Assembly: GCA_947172415.1 (NCBI GenBank)
Contig: OX359192.1
Location: 2,234,501 to 2,298,500, forward strand
DNA length: 64,000 nucleotides
Origin: Chondrosia reniformis
Lineage: Eukaryota > Porifera > Demospongiae > Chondrillida > Chondrillidae
Reading direction: 5' to 3'
Shown: in pieces, positions 23,801 to 34,900 of the stretch
Position numbering within the stretch: the first letter of the stretch is position 1
How the letters are laid out: the number at the start of each line of letters is the position of its first letter
Position numbers and translations under genes: made by a program
The notes under the pieces: generated by a model
Told to the model about the DNA's origin: nothing
Database searches by the model: none
What the model saw: only the letters and a program-made list of their open reading frames with translations

Positions 23801-26001
23801 TTGATAGAAAGACCTGGCCGGATAGAGGCAGCAGTCCTCTGCAGTGAATACTTCTTTTCAGATGAAGAAGGACTAGATAACAAATTGAAGAAGCTCCATG
23901 AGCACTGTAAAATCATCAAAACTGACCTAACATCTGGTATCGAAAATGCTTGCCGCACAATTCTAGGAAAGGATTTCCTGAAGGCCATCAATCTTCAGAT
24001 TGGCTTTTTGTGTGATTGCTTGCAGGGTAGTCCACACTTGGCTGGGCTCATCAAACAGGACACCTCCCTACTCAAGTGTACCCATTCCAAAGGCAGATTT
24101 AGGCAAGTTACCTGCAGAAGGAAGATGTGGTTGCACCTGCCTAAAGGAAGAGATCTAAAGGTGTGGTTTTCAGTGAACTTCCTATAATGCAGCTCCCTTC
24201 AAAGGAAATTAAATTCTTTTCTGTCATTGTACCTCATCATTTTACTGTAGTTCAACTCAGAATAGTGTGGTATCTGATCATGAGTTGTTAAAACTTGTAT
24301 ACCTCCTTATTCCTTACTAGATACCTTCCTATTCCTTACTAGATACCTCCCTATTCCTTACTAGATACCTTCCTATTCTTACTAGATACCTTCCTATTCC
24401 TTACTAGATACCTCCCTATTCCTTACTAGATACCTCCCTATTCCTTACTAGATCCTCCCTATTCCTTACTAGATCCTCCCTATACCTTACTAGATACCTT
24501 CCTATTCCTTACTAGATACCTCCCTATTCCTTACTAGATACCTTCCTATTCCTTACTATATACCTCCCTATTCCTTACTAGATACCTCCCTATTCCTTAC
24601 TGGATACCTCCCTATTCCTTACTAGATACCTTCCTATTCCTTACTATATACCTCCCTATACCTTACTAGATACCTTCCTATTCCATACTAGATACCTCCC
24701 TATTCCTTACTAGATCCTCCCTATTCCTTACTAGATACCTCCCTATTCCTTACTAGATACCTCCCTATTCCTTACTAGATACCTCCCTATTCCTTACTAG
24801 ATACCTCCCTATTCCTTACTAGATACCTTCCTATTCCTTACTAGATACCTCCCTATTCCTTACTAGATACCTTCCTATTCCTTACTATATACCTCCCTAT
24901 TCCTTACTAGATACCTCCCTATTCCTTACTGGATACCTCCCTATTCCTTACTAGATACCTTCCTATTCCTTACTATATACCTCCCTATACCTTACTAGAT
25001 ACCTTCCTATTCCATACTAGATACCTCCCTATTCCTTACTAGATCCTCCCTATTCCTTACTAGATACCTCCCTATTCCTTACTAGATCCTCCCTATTCCT
25101 TACTAGATACCTCCCTATTCCTTAGTAGATCCTCCCTATTCCTTACTATAGATACCTTCCTATTCCTTACTAGATACCTCCCTATTCCTTACTTGATACC
25201 TCCCTATTCCTTACTTGATACCTCCCTATTCCTTGCTAGATACCTCCCTATTCCTTGCTAGATACCTCCCTATTCCTCACTATAAACAAGATTATTGCAG
25301 TTATACACTGTATAGACAAAATCTAATATGGCAATGTGCCAATTGTAAAAATAGAAAGACTGTACAATTAACCCTTTAAAGCAAAGACGCTTGCTACTTA
25401 GGTCTGTTCCATATGAGCAGATTATCAAAAGAATTCACTGTATAGGCTAGACACCATTTTTATACACATCCATGTCATTCAAACTTGTGTACTATGTATG
25501 CATATGTATTTATGTGTAGTTTTCTTTGCGAACTCTGGAATCAGGAGACAAGTACTGGGTGCTGGACACTGTTCCTGCACCATCTGCTGATCAAGCAACA
25601 CGGACTGCTCCTGAATGTAAGATCATAGTTATGTGCTCTACAGGCTACAGTTGGTCTCCATACTTATTACTGTGTACATATGTGTGTATGTAGTCATTGA
25701 CCGAAGTGCAGACGAAATCCTCTCATTCTTGGACCATTCCAAGGAGAGTCATATAAAGCACTGCAATGCCTCTGTAATTCGTTCAAACCTACGTCAAAAA
25801 GGAATCATTAATTTGGGACAGACACAACAATTAGACTCTTCTTTAAGTGTTGCTGCAGCCAATGAGTTATTCTATCAGTTCCTTTGTAGCGATCCAACAC
25901 CTGAGACACTTTTGGCCGCTGCTGAAGTGCTCAGTGAAGCACCTGACACTACTAACATGAACAAGAGGCTTGCAAAGAAAATAGAACAATTTCTTCATTG
26001 A
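11862..26001 (+). CDS. Ankyrin-Roc-like GTPase-CARD-like protein, copy B (complete)
   Basis: Fourteen exons with GT-AG borders give about 1296 residues: 11862-11939, 12004-12237, 15244-15363, 17617-17676, 17780-17863, 18241-18432, 19020-19127, 19633-19752, 20322-20390, 21575-21724, 21812-21868, 21959-24172, 25520-25616, 25694-26001. Residues 1 to about 375 form about 11 ankyrin repeats (TLLHVAVSCGD, ETPLFNAS, QTALHKATQKGD). About 375-424 is an acidic linker. The 21959-24172 exon holds the GTPase: P-loop GSPEVGKS at 451-458, DTGGQ at 628-632, THKD at 720-723, followed by a COR-like winged-helix region near 800-890. About 170 residues, rich in Pro, Glu and Ser, separate P-loop and G3, far more than in a plain small GTPase. 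The last exon (SADEILSFL... to the end) looks like a CARD. Every ankyrin exon is phase 0. The alternative donor at 24160, or retention of the intron (VNFL stop at 24187), would change or remove the CARD. Known logic of such proteins is ligand sensing, nucleotide switching and death-fold signalling; this role is inferred. Confidence 0.88.
12364..12795. mobile_element. Possible MITE in copy B intron 2
   Basis: The left end CAGGGGTGTAGGTACC and the complement of the right end CAGTGATGTAGGAAG match loosely as inverted repeats, followed inside by G-rich tracts (ATTGGGGGCTCAGCCCC). This resembles hAT-type ends, but I found no convincing 8-bp target duplication. Confidence 0.35.
12889..13090. repeat. 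Repeat with two opposed hammerhead-like motifs
   Basis: Plus strand 12911-12947: GTCA, CTGAAAA, a 5-bp hairpin GACCC/GGGTC, GAAA, CG, TC, then TGAC, which pairs with the first GTCA. Minus strand 13027-13065: GCA, TGATGA, hairpin GCCT/AGGC, AAAA, CG, TT, GC. This is the layout of a type I hammerhead with a two-base stem III. Both copies deviate in the catalytic core (first box CTGAAAA, second AAAA), so they are probably inactive. Confidence 0.5.
13904..14131 (-). mobile_element. Fragment resembling a YqaJ-like nuclease C-terminus
   Basis: The minus-strand frame reads SFIVWTQCGFLVEWITFD, then FWEEAKSKLIRFYKMAILPE and PRHTSG. This succession (VWT, hydrophobic, D..FW, LPEL) recalls the end of YqaJ-type recombinase/nuclease domains found in invertebrate mobile elements. 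It has no catalytic part and lies in a copy B intron, so it is a relic. Family assigned from memory of the motif. Confidence 0.35.
14736..14796 (+). repeat. Hammerhead-like motif, copy B intron 2
   Basis: TTGGAT, an internal loop, CTGAAGA, hairpin ACCCC/GGGGT, GAAA, CA, TC, an internal loop, then ATCCAA pairing with the first TTGGAT. Both core boxes match the hammerhead consensus CUGANGA and GAAA. Flanks (GGGTTCATCTTTCGACC before it) resemble the repeat at 1-190. Confidence 0.5.
16668..17019. mobile_element. TA-flanked MITE with internal hairpins
   Basis: The ends TACCGTAATTCGGGAAATTT and, complemented, TACCGTAGTTCGGGAAATTT are inverted repeats. The interior has two hairpins built on CCACGAAAAT. 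No transposase. The ends resemble those of the element at 52921-53643, suggesting one family or superfamily (Tc1/mariner type, TA target). Confidence 0.75.
17036..17130. repeat. Foldback hairpin
   Basis: Arms TTATACCACACTCAAGTGTG and CACACTTGAGCGTGGTATAA are inverted repeats, with AAGTGATATC/GATATCACTT as an inner pair around a short loop (CCGCCCTCGACC...). It lies directly after the MITE at 16668-17019. Confidence 0.75.
19950..20158. repeat. Long foldback hairpin in copy B
   Basis: Two arms of about 90 bases are almost perfect inverted repeats (for example GTGTATGGTTAAGTTACTTA in the right arm), separated by about 20 bases containing CACCATTCCTACTTGAGG. It replaces the right half of the inverted repeat at 19792-19948, which is whole in copies A and C, so it inserted after duplication. 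Confidence 0.85.
20547..20856. repeat. Foldback element related to 19950-20158
   Basis: The ends AAGTAGGGATGGC and GCCATCCCTACTT are inverted, and a longer internal palindrome (20594-20817, with AACGAAACAAGAAAGTGATC at one end) fills most of it. Inner sequence (TGTTTGGGCGCA, AAGGCTAA) is shared with the hairpin at 19950-20158. The matching introns of copies A and C lack it. Confidence 0.8.
24300..25275 (+). repeat. 22-bp minisatellite after the GTPase exon, copy B
   Basis: About 45 units beginning GATACCTCCC or GATACCTTCC. Some units are shortened to GATCCTCCC. A higher-order pattern of several units recurs (compare 24540-24720 with 24880-25050). It is the largest of the three alleles of this repeat in the window. 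Confidence 0.95.
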
Positions 26002-26327
26002 AAGAAACCATTCTAGTTTTAAACTTCTTTCAACTGCATATCATGCATGTTTGTATATATATTTTCTCTATAATAATGTATGTTAATGATTATAATTAGC
26101 AGTCGAGGGGTTTTCGAACCCAAGCCATTCCTAAATACTTTGAGAGTATGGGAGATAATGATATGTAATTCTTGTATACTGTATGTAAAGACTGGCTAGG
26201 TGCACGTACATGATGATGAAGCTATATAGGACCAGATGGATCTGTAATGCTTTTAGTTTAAGTTTTGAATATAAAATTTAAATAACCTTTTCTCTTTAAA
26301 AAGAAGCATGTAGTTTTGAATTCAATT

Positions 26328-26766
26328 CCTGTAATTGCAAAGACACTAACTCTGCCCTTCCTTGTTCTAGTCGGTTCACCATATCTTGTTATATATAGAC
26401 TGCCATTGCCAACAAAGGTATAAATGATAACCTGGATATTTGTCCAATGAAGAAAATCCATGTGAAAAATCGACAAGTGTTAGGTATATTTAATACACCA
26501 TTGTATGCACTGACTATTACAAAGAGATGTTCCATTAATCCAGAAATTGCTATGATCAAATTGCCAATCAAAATGTTGGAGAGGCCTATCTGAACAGATT
26601 TAGACAGTTTATAATCAAAGATGCAGTTGACCAGTGTAAATGTACTAACTACAATTGCTGGTATTACAAGTACAGTCAGATTAAACCAACTACAGATCAG
26701 TGAAGCAATTGGTAATTTTGCATTAGCTGTATCGTTCGTACCATTGACATTCAAGTTGATCACCAT
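26328..26766 (-). pseudogene. GPCR-like pseudogene, unit B (3' half deleted)
   Basis: The start at 26764-26766 and helices 1 to 3 match the copy at 7.8 kb, including the 14 bases missing there (RFFTWIFFIGQISR is continuous here). The frame ends at a stop (26391) caused by a base change and a one-base loss near VYI. After about 26330 the sequence jumps to the far flank: about 680 bases, helices 4 to 7 of the paralogue, are gone, with the short match ATTCC at the junction. No counterpart follows copy C. Confidence 0.75.
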
Positions 26767-26904
26767 TAAGACAACCTGTGTAGCTATCTTGATTCAGCCT
26801 TATATATACCACTTTTAGAATATTACCCTACATACAGTAAATATATTTAATTGTTTGTAATAATATACAAATTTCAACTTCAAATTGATATAGATATATT
26901 TATA

Positions 26905-27110
26905 CTCCATTGCCATGGTAACGAGCTGGTTAATGGTGGGGTATATGCTAGATATACCCTGAGAAACAGGATATCAATTAGTCAGTTTTACAATGCACCA
27001 CTGATCCGCACTGATCATTTGCATTACATCATTGAAAACCATGCATGGGGTATAAGTGAGTTATATAGGCTACGGACTTGGACTTCCGCCAGAATATAAT
27101 TACTCAGCCT
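26905..27110 (+). repeat. Dispersed repeat family, copy 2
   Basis: Same landmarks as 7955-8250: CCATTGCCATGGTAACGAGC, a GGTATATGCTAGATATACC segment, and GACTTCCGCCAGAATATAAT. It lies at the same place in unit B as copy 1 in unit A, so it is probably a shared ancestral insertion. Confidence 0.6.
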
Positions 27111-27139
27111 CGGCCTCGTATTATAATTACATTCTTGCT

Positions 27140-27485
27140 ATCGTTGATGGGTCTCCCTGTTGAGGATGGAGGCTCCTTCCCAGTTGATGCTGTGTGCCTC
27201 ATGCACGGACTGTGATTCCATGTTGCAGTCAGCTTTCTACACTGCTTGCCAGTGCTCGTACAACCTCTTCTGTAGGCTTCTTCCGGTTTCTCCAATGCAT
27301 ATCTTGTCACAGTCATGCATGGGACACAGTACACAACATCAACTGGGAAGGAGCCTCCATGATCCACAAGGAGACCCATCAATGGAGGAGAAGAGTAATA
27401 AAGGCAATACAAATCCAGAGATTTTTTCTCAAAGAACTGTCAATCTGGATGGTGGCCTGATCCTAAGTGACCTGTGGAAGCCCTT
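27140..27485. mobile_element. Penelope-like element fossil (GIY-YIG region)
   Basis: Two opposed fragments meet near 27340. The minus-strand part (27140-27335) reads VYCVPC, then CIGETGRSLQ and RLYEHWQAV, the zinc-finger-like linker and GIY-YIG nuclease start of Penelope-like retroelements. The plus-strand part (27340-27490) reads INWEGASMIHKETHQWRRR and NLDGGLILSDLWKP, the typical C-terminal end. The reverse transcriptase is absent; the element is broken and rearranged. Confidence 0.65.
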
Positions 27486-28424
27486 TATCTGATCACATGT
27501 AATATAATTCATTAATTGTCCTTACAGTATTCCAGCTACAATGTCAATATATTTTGTTATATGGTACTAAGCATGCCATTTGTAAGAGTACAGTTTTCCA
27601 TCTTCTACATACTGTATTACAGTATGACATCACATGGCATCATTTTCCACCTAATTCACAAGTGCAACCGTTATTCTTAATAATAATTGGCTGAGGAAGG
27701 TCTACGGACTGAAATGTTCCAATAATTGTTTAAGTTCACGCTGCTGCGGTAAAAAACGCTCAACTAATATTCAACTGTCATATATCAAAACGTAGCAATA
27801 GAACCTTTACTCTGACAAGTTATTGAACGTTGCGATCATGAAGGTCTTCATCAGCCAAATATATGCATATATACAAAATATACGTTTGTAACCTTTCTAC
27901 AAACTCTAAAATATGAGATTAAGAGATACTGAATACTGCAGACAGCTATTTTGCCCTCCTTGTATGGTTGATTAGTGTACTATACTTAAGTTTAATACAA
28001 TAACTTTGCCTTAGCTTGTGGTTTCAGAATATATATATATAAATTAAGATGATGGGAATGTGTATACCTGACAGTACCTAATTGGGTCTGTACCCTAGTG
28101 CTGTATTTTGCACATATGCACTTTAATATGAATAATAATAATATAAATTAAGATGGAGGTTACAGTCTATATAGACAAGACTGAGTACTCACAGTGAAAT
28201 GGGAGAGGTGCACTGACCTATATAGTAATGCTATTATATCTAGAACTGAAACCTATTTAAATTATACAGTTTAAGAGTGTAAATACAACTTTGAAAATTT
28301 CTAAAGGATATACGTATAGCTGATGCAAAATGACGAAGTGCACACAAACCTAGTAAACTGCTTTCGATGTACATTAAAACAGGTTGCTTAAAAAGATGGT
28401 GGAGTAGCCCCGCGATGATAAGTC
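27486..28424. other. Intergenic, 5' of copy C, with paired hammerhead-like motifs
   Basis: No gene seen. Hammerhead-like motifs lie at 27686-27723 (plus: ATTGG, CTGAGGA, hairpin GTC/GAC, GAAA, TG, TT, CCAAT) and at about 27823-27860 (minus: TTGG, CTGATGA, GCAA, CG, TT, CAA). The rest is AT-rich with short ATATAT runs. Confidence 0.55.
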
Positions 28425-28998
28425 ATTGGGTGGAGTCCGGCCAGATTAAGGGACTGTCCCTTATCTTAATGATGAAATGAAAGGGAAAATGGACGATCAT
28501 TGAAACGACTTAGATCATGTACCCGATATTTCTGATTAATAGAGGTAAAGATTATCAGATTTTATATGTAGGAACTTTTTTGATTTTATCTAATTTATTT
28601 TTAATAGATTTACTTTAGAACCACACCTCTGAGGATCTCTCTTTGCGTGCATTATCTTAAGGTAAAACGGGGTAATCTGGAACAAAGCTTTCCTTTAACT
28701 TCTAACCGCTGAAAACAAGCACTGTTGGCTCAGCCCATTTAAAGGCAAGCTAGTGTTATTCATAAACTATCCTGCCTAGGTATATATATGGCTTCAGCTA
28801 GGTCTAGCTAAAGAAGTTTTATTCCGTTTTTAATAACTCCCCTCAGATGTGGTATAGTGTAAGTCAGTTTACCTGTATGTATGGTATAAATAATTACCTA
28901 ATTGGTAACAGATTGTATAATCATAAGTCGCAGATGCAGTATAAAGTCCAAACGGTACACCACATGTTATTAATGATACACTTCTTTAGTAGTCAATC
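28425..28998 (+). promoter_or_regulatory. Conserved 5' flank and putative promoter of copy C
   Basis: Two blocks match the 5' flank of copy B: 28425-28560 (GTGGAGTCC, GGGACTGTCCC) and 28629-28778 (GGGGTAATCTGGAA, GCTGAAAACAAGCACTG). The start ATG at 28999 is preceded by AGTAGTCAATC, close to the AGTAGTCAAAT before copy B. Confidence 0.45.
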
Positions 28999-31900
28999 AT
29001 GTCTTTGTGGAAACTAATCTGGAAAGAACTATGGATGGAGGAGGTGTACCTCAAAATTGAAAATAGTAATCTTGCTGAGGTGAGTTCTATGAATGTCTTT
29101 ATTATTGACACTGACTCATGTGTGTGCCTTGGTCTGTGTATAGGTCAAGCAATGTGTTACTGAAAGAAATGTTAATATGCCAATGGAATACAGAGATTTT
29201 GGACAGTATTATGTCACCACACTGTTGCATGTAGCAGTGTCCTGTGGTGATACCAGAATAATGGAGTACTTTATTGAGCTTGGTGCTGACCTGAATGTGA
29301 CAGCATGTGACCCAGATGTGAATACATTACCATCTAAAGTAGCACCATTACTCATAGCTGTGAAGAAAGGAGTAAGTCCAATTTCTCATGTTTTATTCTC
29401 CAAGTGGGGAGGGTAGTACAACATGCCACCCTGTTTAGTCATGTATTGGTTTATTAGGTCATGAATTTGAAATAGTAATCATTTCAATTAAATACTCTGT
29501 TTTTATCATCATGCAGTGAACAAGTTAAGCTATAAGTCTAAATAATCTTTATAGTTAAATTAACCTTACTCACATCCACAAATAGCGGTCTCACATTTAC
29601 TGGCCTCACATACCAGTCTCTTAGTGTTGCCATGGTGATACAACAACCAAAGAGGTTTCATTCCTTCATCGAATCTACATACAATTCAGGAGGTCTTATC
29701 AGTAGGTAGACATAGTTCACATTCTTTACAAAGATTCAAATAAAGCAGCACAATCCTGACTCCAAATTCATTTCTCCATCTTTTCCTGGGCCTCCTTCTG
29801 GGTCTCTTTCCTCCAAGTTTTACATTCCTTACATTCCTTACTCTGTTACTAAGCTACCATCATTCTTCATCACCAATCTCTTCAAGCCTCTCTCCTCCTC
29901 ACCTGTGCTACCATCTCAAGACTAAAAAGCTGAACTTTGTAAACAATATAATGCAAATCATACAGTTTTGTGGTAATGTATTACTTGGGTGGGGGTAAAA
30001 CTACTAATACTGTATAACAGTGTTATTATATGTACGTACGTACATTACATGTAATTGTACTATACTAATGTTTCCTCTCTCCGTGTCGTATGAATTTATG
30101 GCATGTTACAGTTAATGACAGCTGTTTATCTCACTTTGGTTGTAATGATAAATTCTGTTTTCTGACAATGCTTTGATTTAATATAGAAGGACAGCCACTG
30201 AACTTTGTATTTATGATTTTATCTTTTTTATGTTTGTTTACTTTAATTAGGTCAAAGTGGCAAAGTTGTTACTTGATCATCATTGTGAGGTGGATCCAGT
30301 GGATGGGAATGGTGAAACACCACTTTTTAAGGCTTCACAGAGAGGAGATGTAGAAATGTGTCAACTACTAGTAAGAACAATCAGATTAATGTTATTGTTC
30401 ATATTTAAGAGATATTCATACATAGGTACATAAAGTGGTACTCTGTGCACAACATTCTCTAACTACTAATTCTCGACAGACCTGGTCTGACATCCTATTA
30501 ACTAGTTAGCTTAAACCCCACACCATCTACACAATCATCTATTGTCAATTAGGTTCACTTAGAAACTAAGAACCTTTCATAGTATATTCTGATGGAAGTC
30601 CAAGTCTGTGAGCTATAACTCCTTAGTCCATGACAATGATTGATTTTCAATGATGCCATGCAGGTGACTAATTGATTTGCATATATACTGTTTTACCTTT
30701 TCCAGGGTATATCCAGAATATCCCCCACCATTAACCAGCCTATTGCCATGTTACTGGGGGTAGAATAGAAATATTTAAATACTTATCCGTTAGCATTGTG
30801 TGTACCTTTTGAAAGTTATTTGTGAACAATATTTCATGGATATGTGATTTTATAGAATGAAATCAGTTTCAATATTTAGGTAAATTCCAGTGTATAAAAA
30901 CATTAATAATGAGTCCAATTCAATAAGATTTCATTTTTGATTAGTTAGTACGGTAGGCGTCAAAAAAAAGTAAACGTTTCGTTCATTAAGACTAAGCCAG
31001 AACGGCATACTGTTTTGTTTCGGCTTAGTCTTCAATTCGTCCCAAAGCGTTTTAGATCGTCCTTATTATAGGCCTACAAGATGAATAAAAACGATCAATC
31101 GTCTATTCCTTGCGTTCCGACGTAAGTTGTAAATTACTGTTAAACAAGTTAATACTTGTTTAGCTTACTTGTGAAATACTTGGACAATTGGACTATAATT
31201 AACACGAAGCATTTCTCACATGCATGCGTTCCTACGCAAGACCGTTCCGCATGTTTTCAAAAGTACAGATGATCGTTTTTCAAAGACGATCGATTGTTGT
31301 GTATCGTCTTCACACAGTTTTCGTAGGAACAAAACGCCGTATAAACGAAACGAAACGTTTACTTTTTTGACGCCTACCGTACATCACTTAGTATGTATGT
31401 TTTTGTTTCCCTCAGGGATATGTCTTATCAGAGTTTCACTGTAAATACATATATGTTGTTAAAGGCTAATTCTGATAAGTCAGAAGGAGCTGTAATATAC
31501 TTGTCATGGAGGTGACTTATCTTAGGTGGTAACAGTTATGTTTTAGTGTACTGCATGGACTGACTCTTGTTAAGAGACTGTCTTGTAGACAGTACTTTCC
31601 CATTGAATAAAACTGTAGTAGATACATTTTATTTATGGATCCAGGCAATTTTTACTTCCTAATACCTTCTTTACATACTGTATATTCAGGGTAGTACTGT
31701 AATTGAAGTGATTTGGTCTCATAACTGTTTTAACTGAAATAATGTAATATCTACTCTTTATTTCATTGTTGTGTTTTCTTTGACTCACTGATGTGTAAGT
31801 TATATATTCACATCCATTCCTCTTCTGACTATACTGTAAGTTACACTTTATATAATGGCCACAATTTCACTGTATGTATTCTGTGCTCAAACCAATAAGC

Positions 31901-34900
31901 CAGTTATAGTCAAAACATTGGCATTGTCTTAATTATGTTTTATGTTTTGTTGAACAAGTTATACGTAGGTCTCATCTGTGTTTAGACATTGTAAACATGT
32001 GCAAGAAGTTTAAAATGTTAATGCTAAGGGTGATGTATATATTGAAAAGTACTCTACTCTATTAAAAGTTAGTTTTTATTCTATATCTACAGCTACACCA
32101 TAAAGCTAATGTCAACCAGAAGAGATATCATGAAAAGACACCTCTCCATGTAGCATTTAATGTAAGTCGACTCTTAATGTGATTTCAATGTGTTTTACTT
32201 ATGCACAATAGTGAGTTTAGTTTATTCAAGTGCCTGGGATTGGAAATAAACTTTGAAATAACCAGAATTTTGAAATATAAAGAATGATAGCAATTTAATA
32301 TTTAAATTCTAAGAGAAACCAGTTGTATCAGAATTATTTAGTATGTCCAGTACTTCAAGTCACTCATGCCTGTGGCAGCCACTAAAACACTTAACTTCTA
32401 AATTTTTAATAATATTTTACTAATAAGAAGTCCTAAAGCAATTGAAGCAATTAAAGTTGGTTGACCAACCAGTATATCAGTCTTAGGGTCATTTTAAGTC
32501 TGTATGCTTATTAAATTCATGATCATGTTTCTATTTCTTTTAAGCTGTATACTTTGTATACAAACTACATTTATACATATTCATCTTTCAAAGTATATAT
32601 GTACAGAATGCGAGTAAATAATGTGAATCATAGGTTTTATGATGATTTGTACTTTGATATAAAAGAGTTGTATGATATAAACACACATTTTAGTTTACTA
32701 AGACAAGGTTTTAAGTACATTATTGACTTTAAAGGTACATGTATACCTAGGTCACAAATAAGTAAAACTGCTAATATATTGTATAACTTATAGTTGCTGT
32801 ATGATTCCTAAATTTTTAATTACTGTTCTGATGTGACATACTTAACCTCTCTGTATGAGGGCTATGTTATTTGAATTAATGGCATGTGACTGTTAATAAC
32901 AGCTGTGTATCTCACTTTGGTTGTAATGATAAATTCTGATTTCTGACAATGCTTTGATTTAATATAGAAGGACAGCCACAGAACTTTGTATTATGATTTT
33001 ATCTTTCTTATGTTTGTTTACTTTAACTAGGTCAAAGTGGCAAGGTTGTTACTTGATCATCAATGTGAGGTGGATCCAGGGGATGACGTTGATGGTGAAA
33101 CACCACTTTTTAATGCTTCACTGAGAGGAGATGTAGAAATGTGTCAACTACTAGTAAGAACAATCATATTAATGTTATTGTTCATATTAAAGAGATACGT
33201 ATATATTTACACAGACGTAAATACATAAAGTGGTACTCTGTGCACAACATTCTCTAACTACTAATTCCTGACAGACCTGGTCTGACATCGTATTAACTAG
33301 TTAGCTTAAACCCCACACCATCTACACAAACATCTATTGTCAATTAGGTACAGTTAGAAACTAAGAAACTTACGTAGTTGAACTGGACTCTTTGTATGTT
33401 CAATCTCATCTGAGACCATCTTGCAGCCAGTACTTTTCCATTGATTAGATACATCCTCTTTATGGATCCAAGCAATTTCTTACTTCATAATACCTTCTTT
33501 ACATATATTCAGGGTAGTACTCTTATTGAAATGATTTGGGCCTCATAACTGTTTTAACTGAAACATTGTAATATCTACTCTTTATTTCATTGTTGTGTTT
33601 TCTTTGACTCACTGATGTGTGAGTTATATATTCACATCCATTCCTCTTCTGACTATACTGTAAGTTACACTTTATATAATGGCCACAATTTCACTGTATG
33701 TATTCTGTGCTCAAACCAATAAGCCAGTTACAGTCAAAACATTGGCATTGTCTTAATTATGTTTTATGTTTTGTTGAACAAGTTATAAGTCTCATCTGTG
33801 TTTAGACATTGTAAACATGTACAAGAAGTTTAAAATGTTAATGCTAAGGGTGATGTACATATTGAAAAGTACTCTACTCTATTGAAAGTTAGTTTTTATT
33901 CTATATCTACAGCTACACCATAAAGCTAATGTCAACCAGAAGAGAATCGATGGAAAGACACCTCTCCATGTAACATCTAATGTAAGTCGACTCTTAATGT
34001 GATTTCAATATGTTTTACTTATGCACAATAGTGAGTTTAGTTTATTGAAGTGCCTGGGATTCAACGTATTAAATTTGAAATAACCAGATTTTTGAAATAT
34101 AAAGAATGATAGCAATTTAATATTTAAATCCTAAGAGAAACCAGTTGAATCAGAAGTATTTAGTATGTCCAGTACTTTAAGTCACTCTGTGCCTGTGGCA
34201 GCCACTGAAACGCTTAACTTCTTAATTGTTTAATTTTTAATAATATTTTACTAATAAGAAGTCCTAAAGCAATTGAAGCAATTAAAGTTGGTTGACCAAC
34301 CAGTATATCAGTCTTAGGGTCATTTTATGTCTGTATGCTTATTAAATTCATGATCATGTTGCTATTTCTTATAAGCTGTATACTTTATATACAAATTACA
34401 ATTATACAAATTCATCTTTCAAAGTACATATGTACAGTATATGAGAAAATAATGTGAATCATAGGTTTTATGATGATATGTATATTAATAAAAAAGAGTT
34501 TTATGATATGAACACACATTTTAGTTTACTAAGACAAGGTTTTAAGTACATTATTGACTTTAAAGGTACATGTATACCTAGGTCACAAATAAGTAAAACT
34601 GCTAATATATTGTATAACTTATAGTTGCTGTATGATTCCTAAATTTTTAATTACTGTTCTGATGTGACATACTTAACCTCTCTGTATGAGGGCTATGTTA
34701 TTTGAATTAATGGCATGTGACTGTTAATAACAGCTGTGTATCTCACTTTGGTTGTAATGATAAATTCTGATTTCTGACAATGCTTTGATTTAATATAGAA
34801 GGACAGCCACAGAACTTTGTATTATGATTTTATCTTTCTTATGTTTGTTTACTTTAACTAGGTCAAAGTGGCAAGGTTGTTACTTGATCATCATTGTGAG

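Noticed and set aside
32554-32793. Open frame in the intron after the first beta exon of copy C
   Set aside because: Equivalent positions at 34.4, 42.2 and 44.9 kb have frame breaks. Composition is AT-driven.
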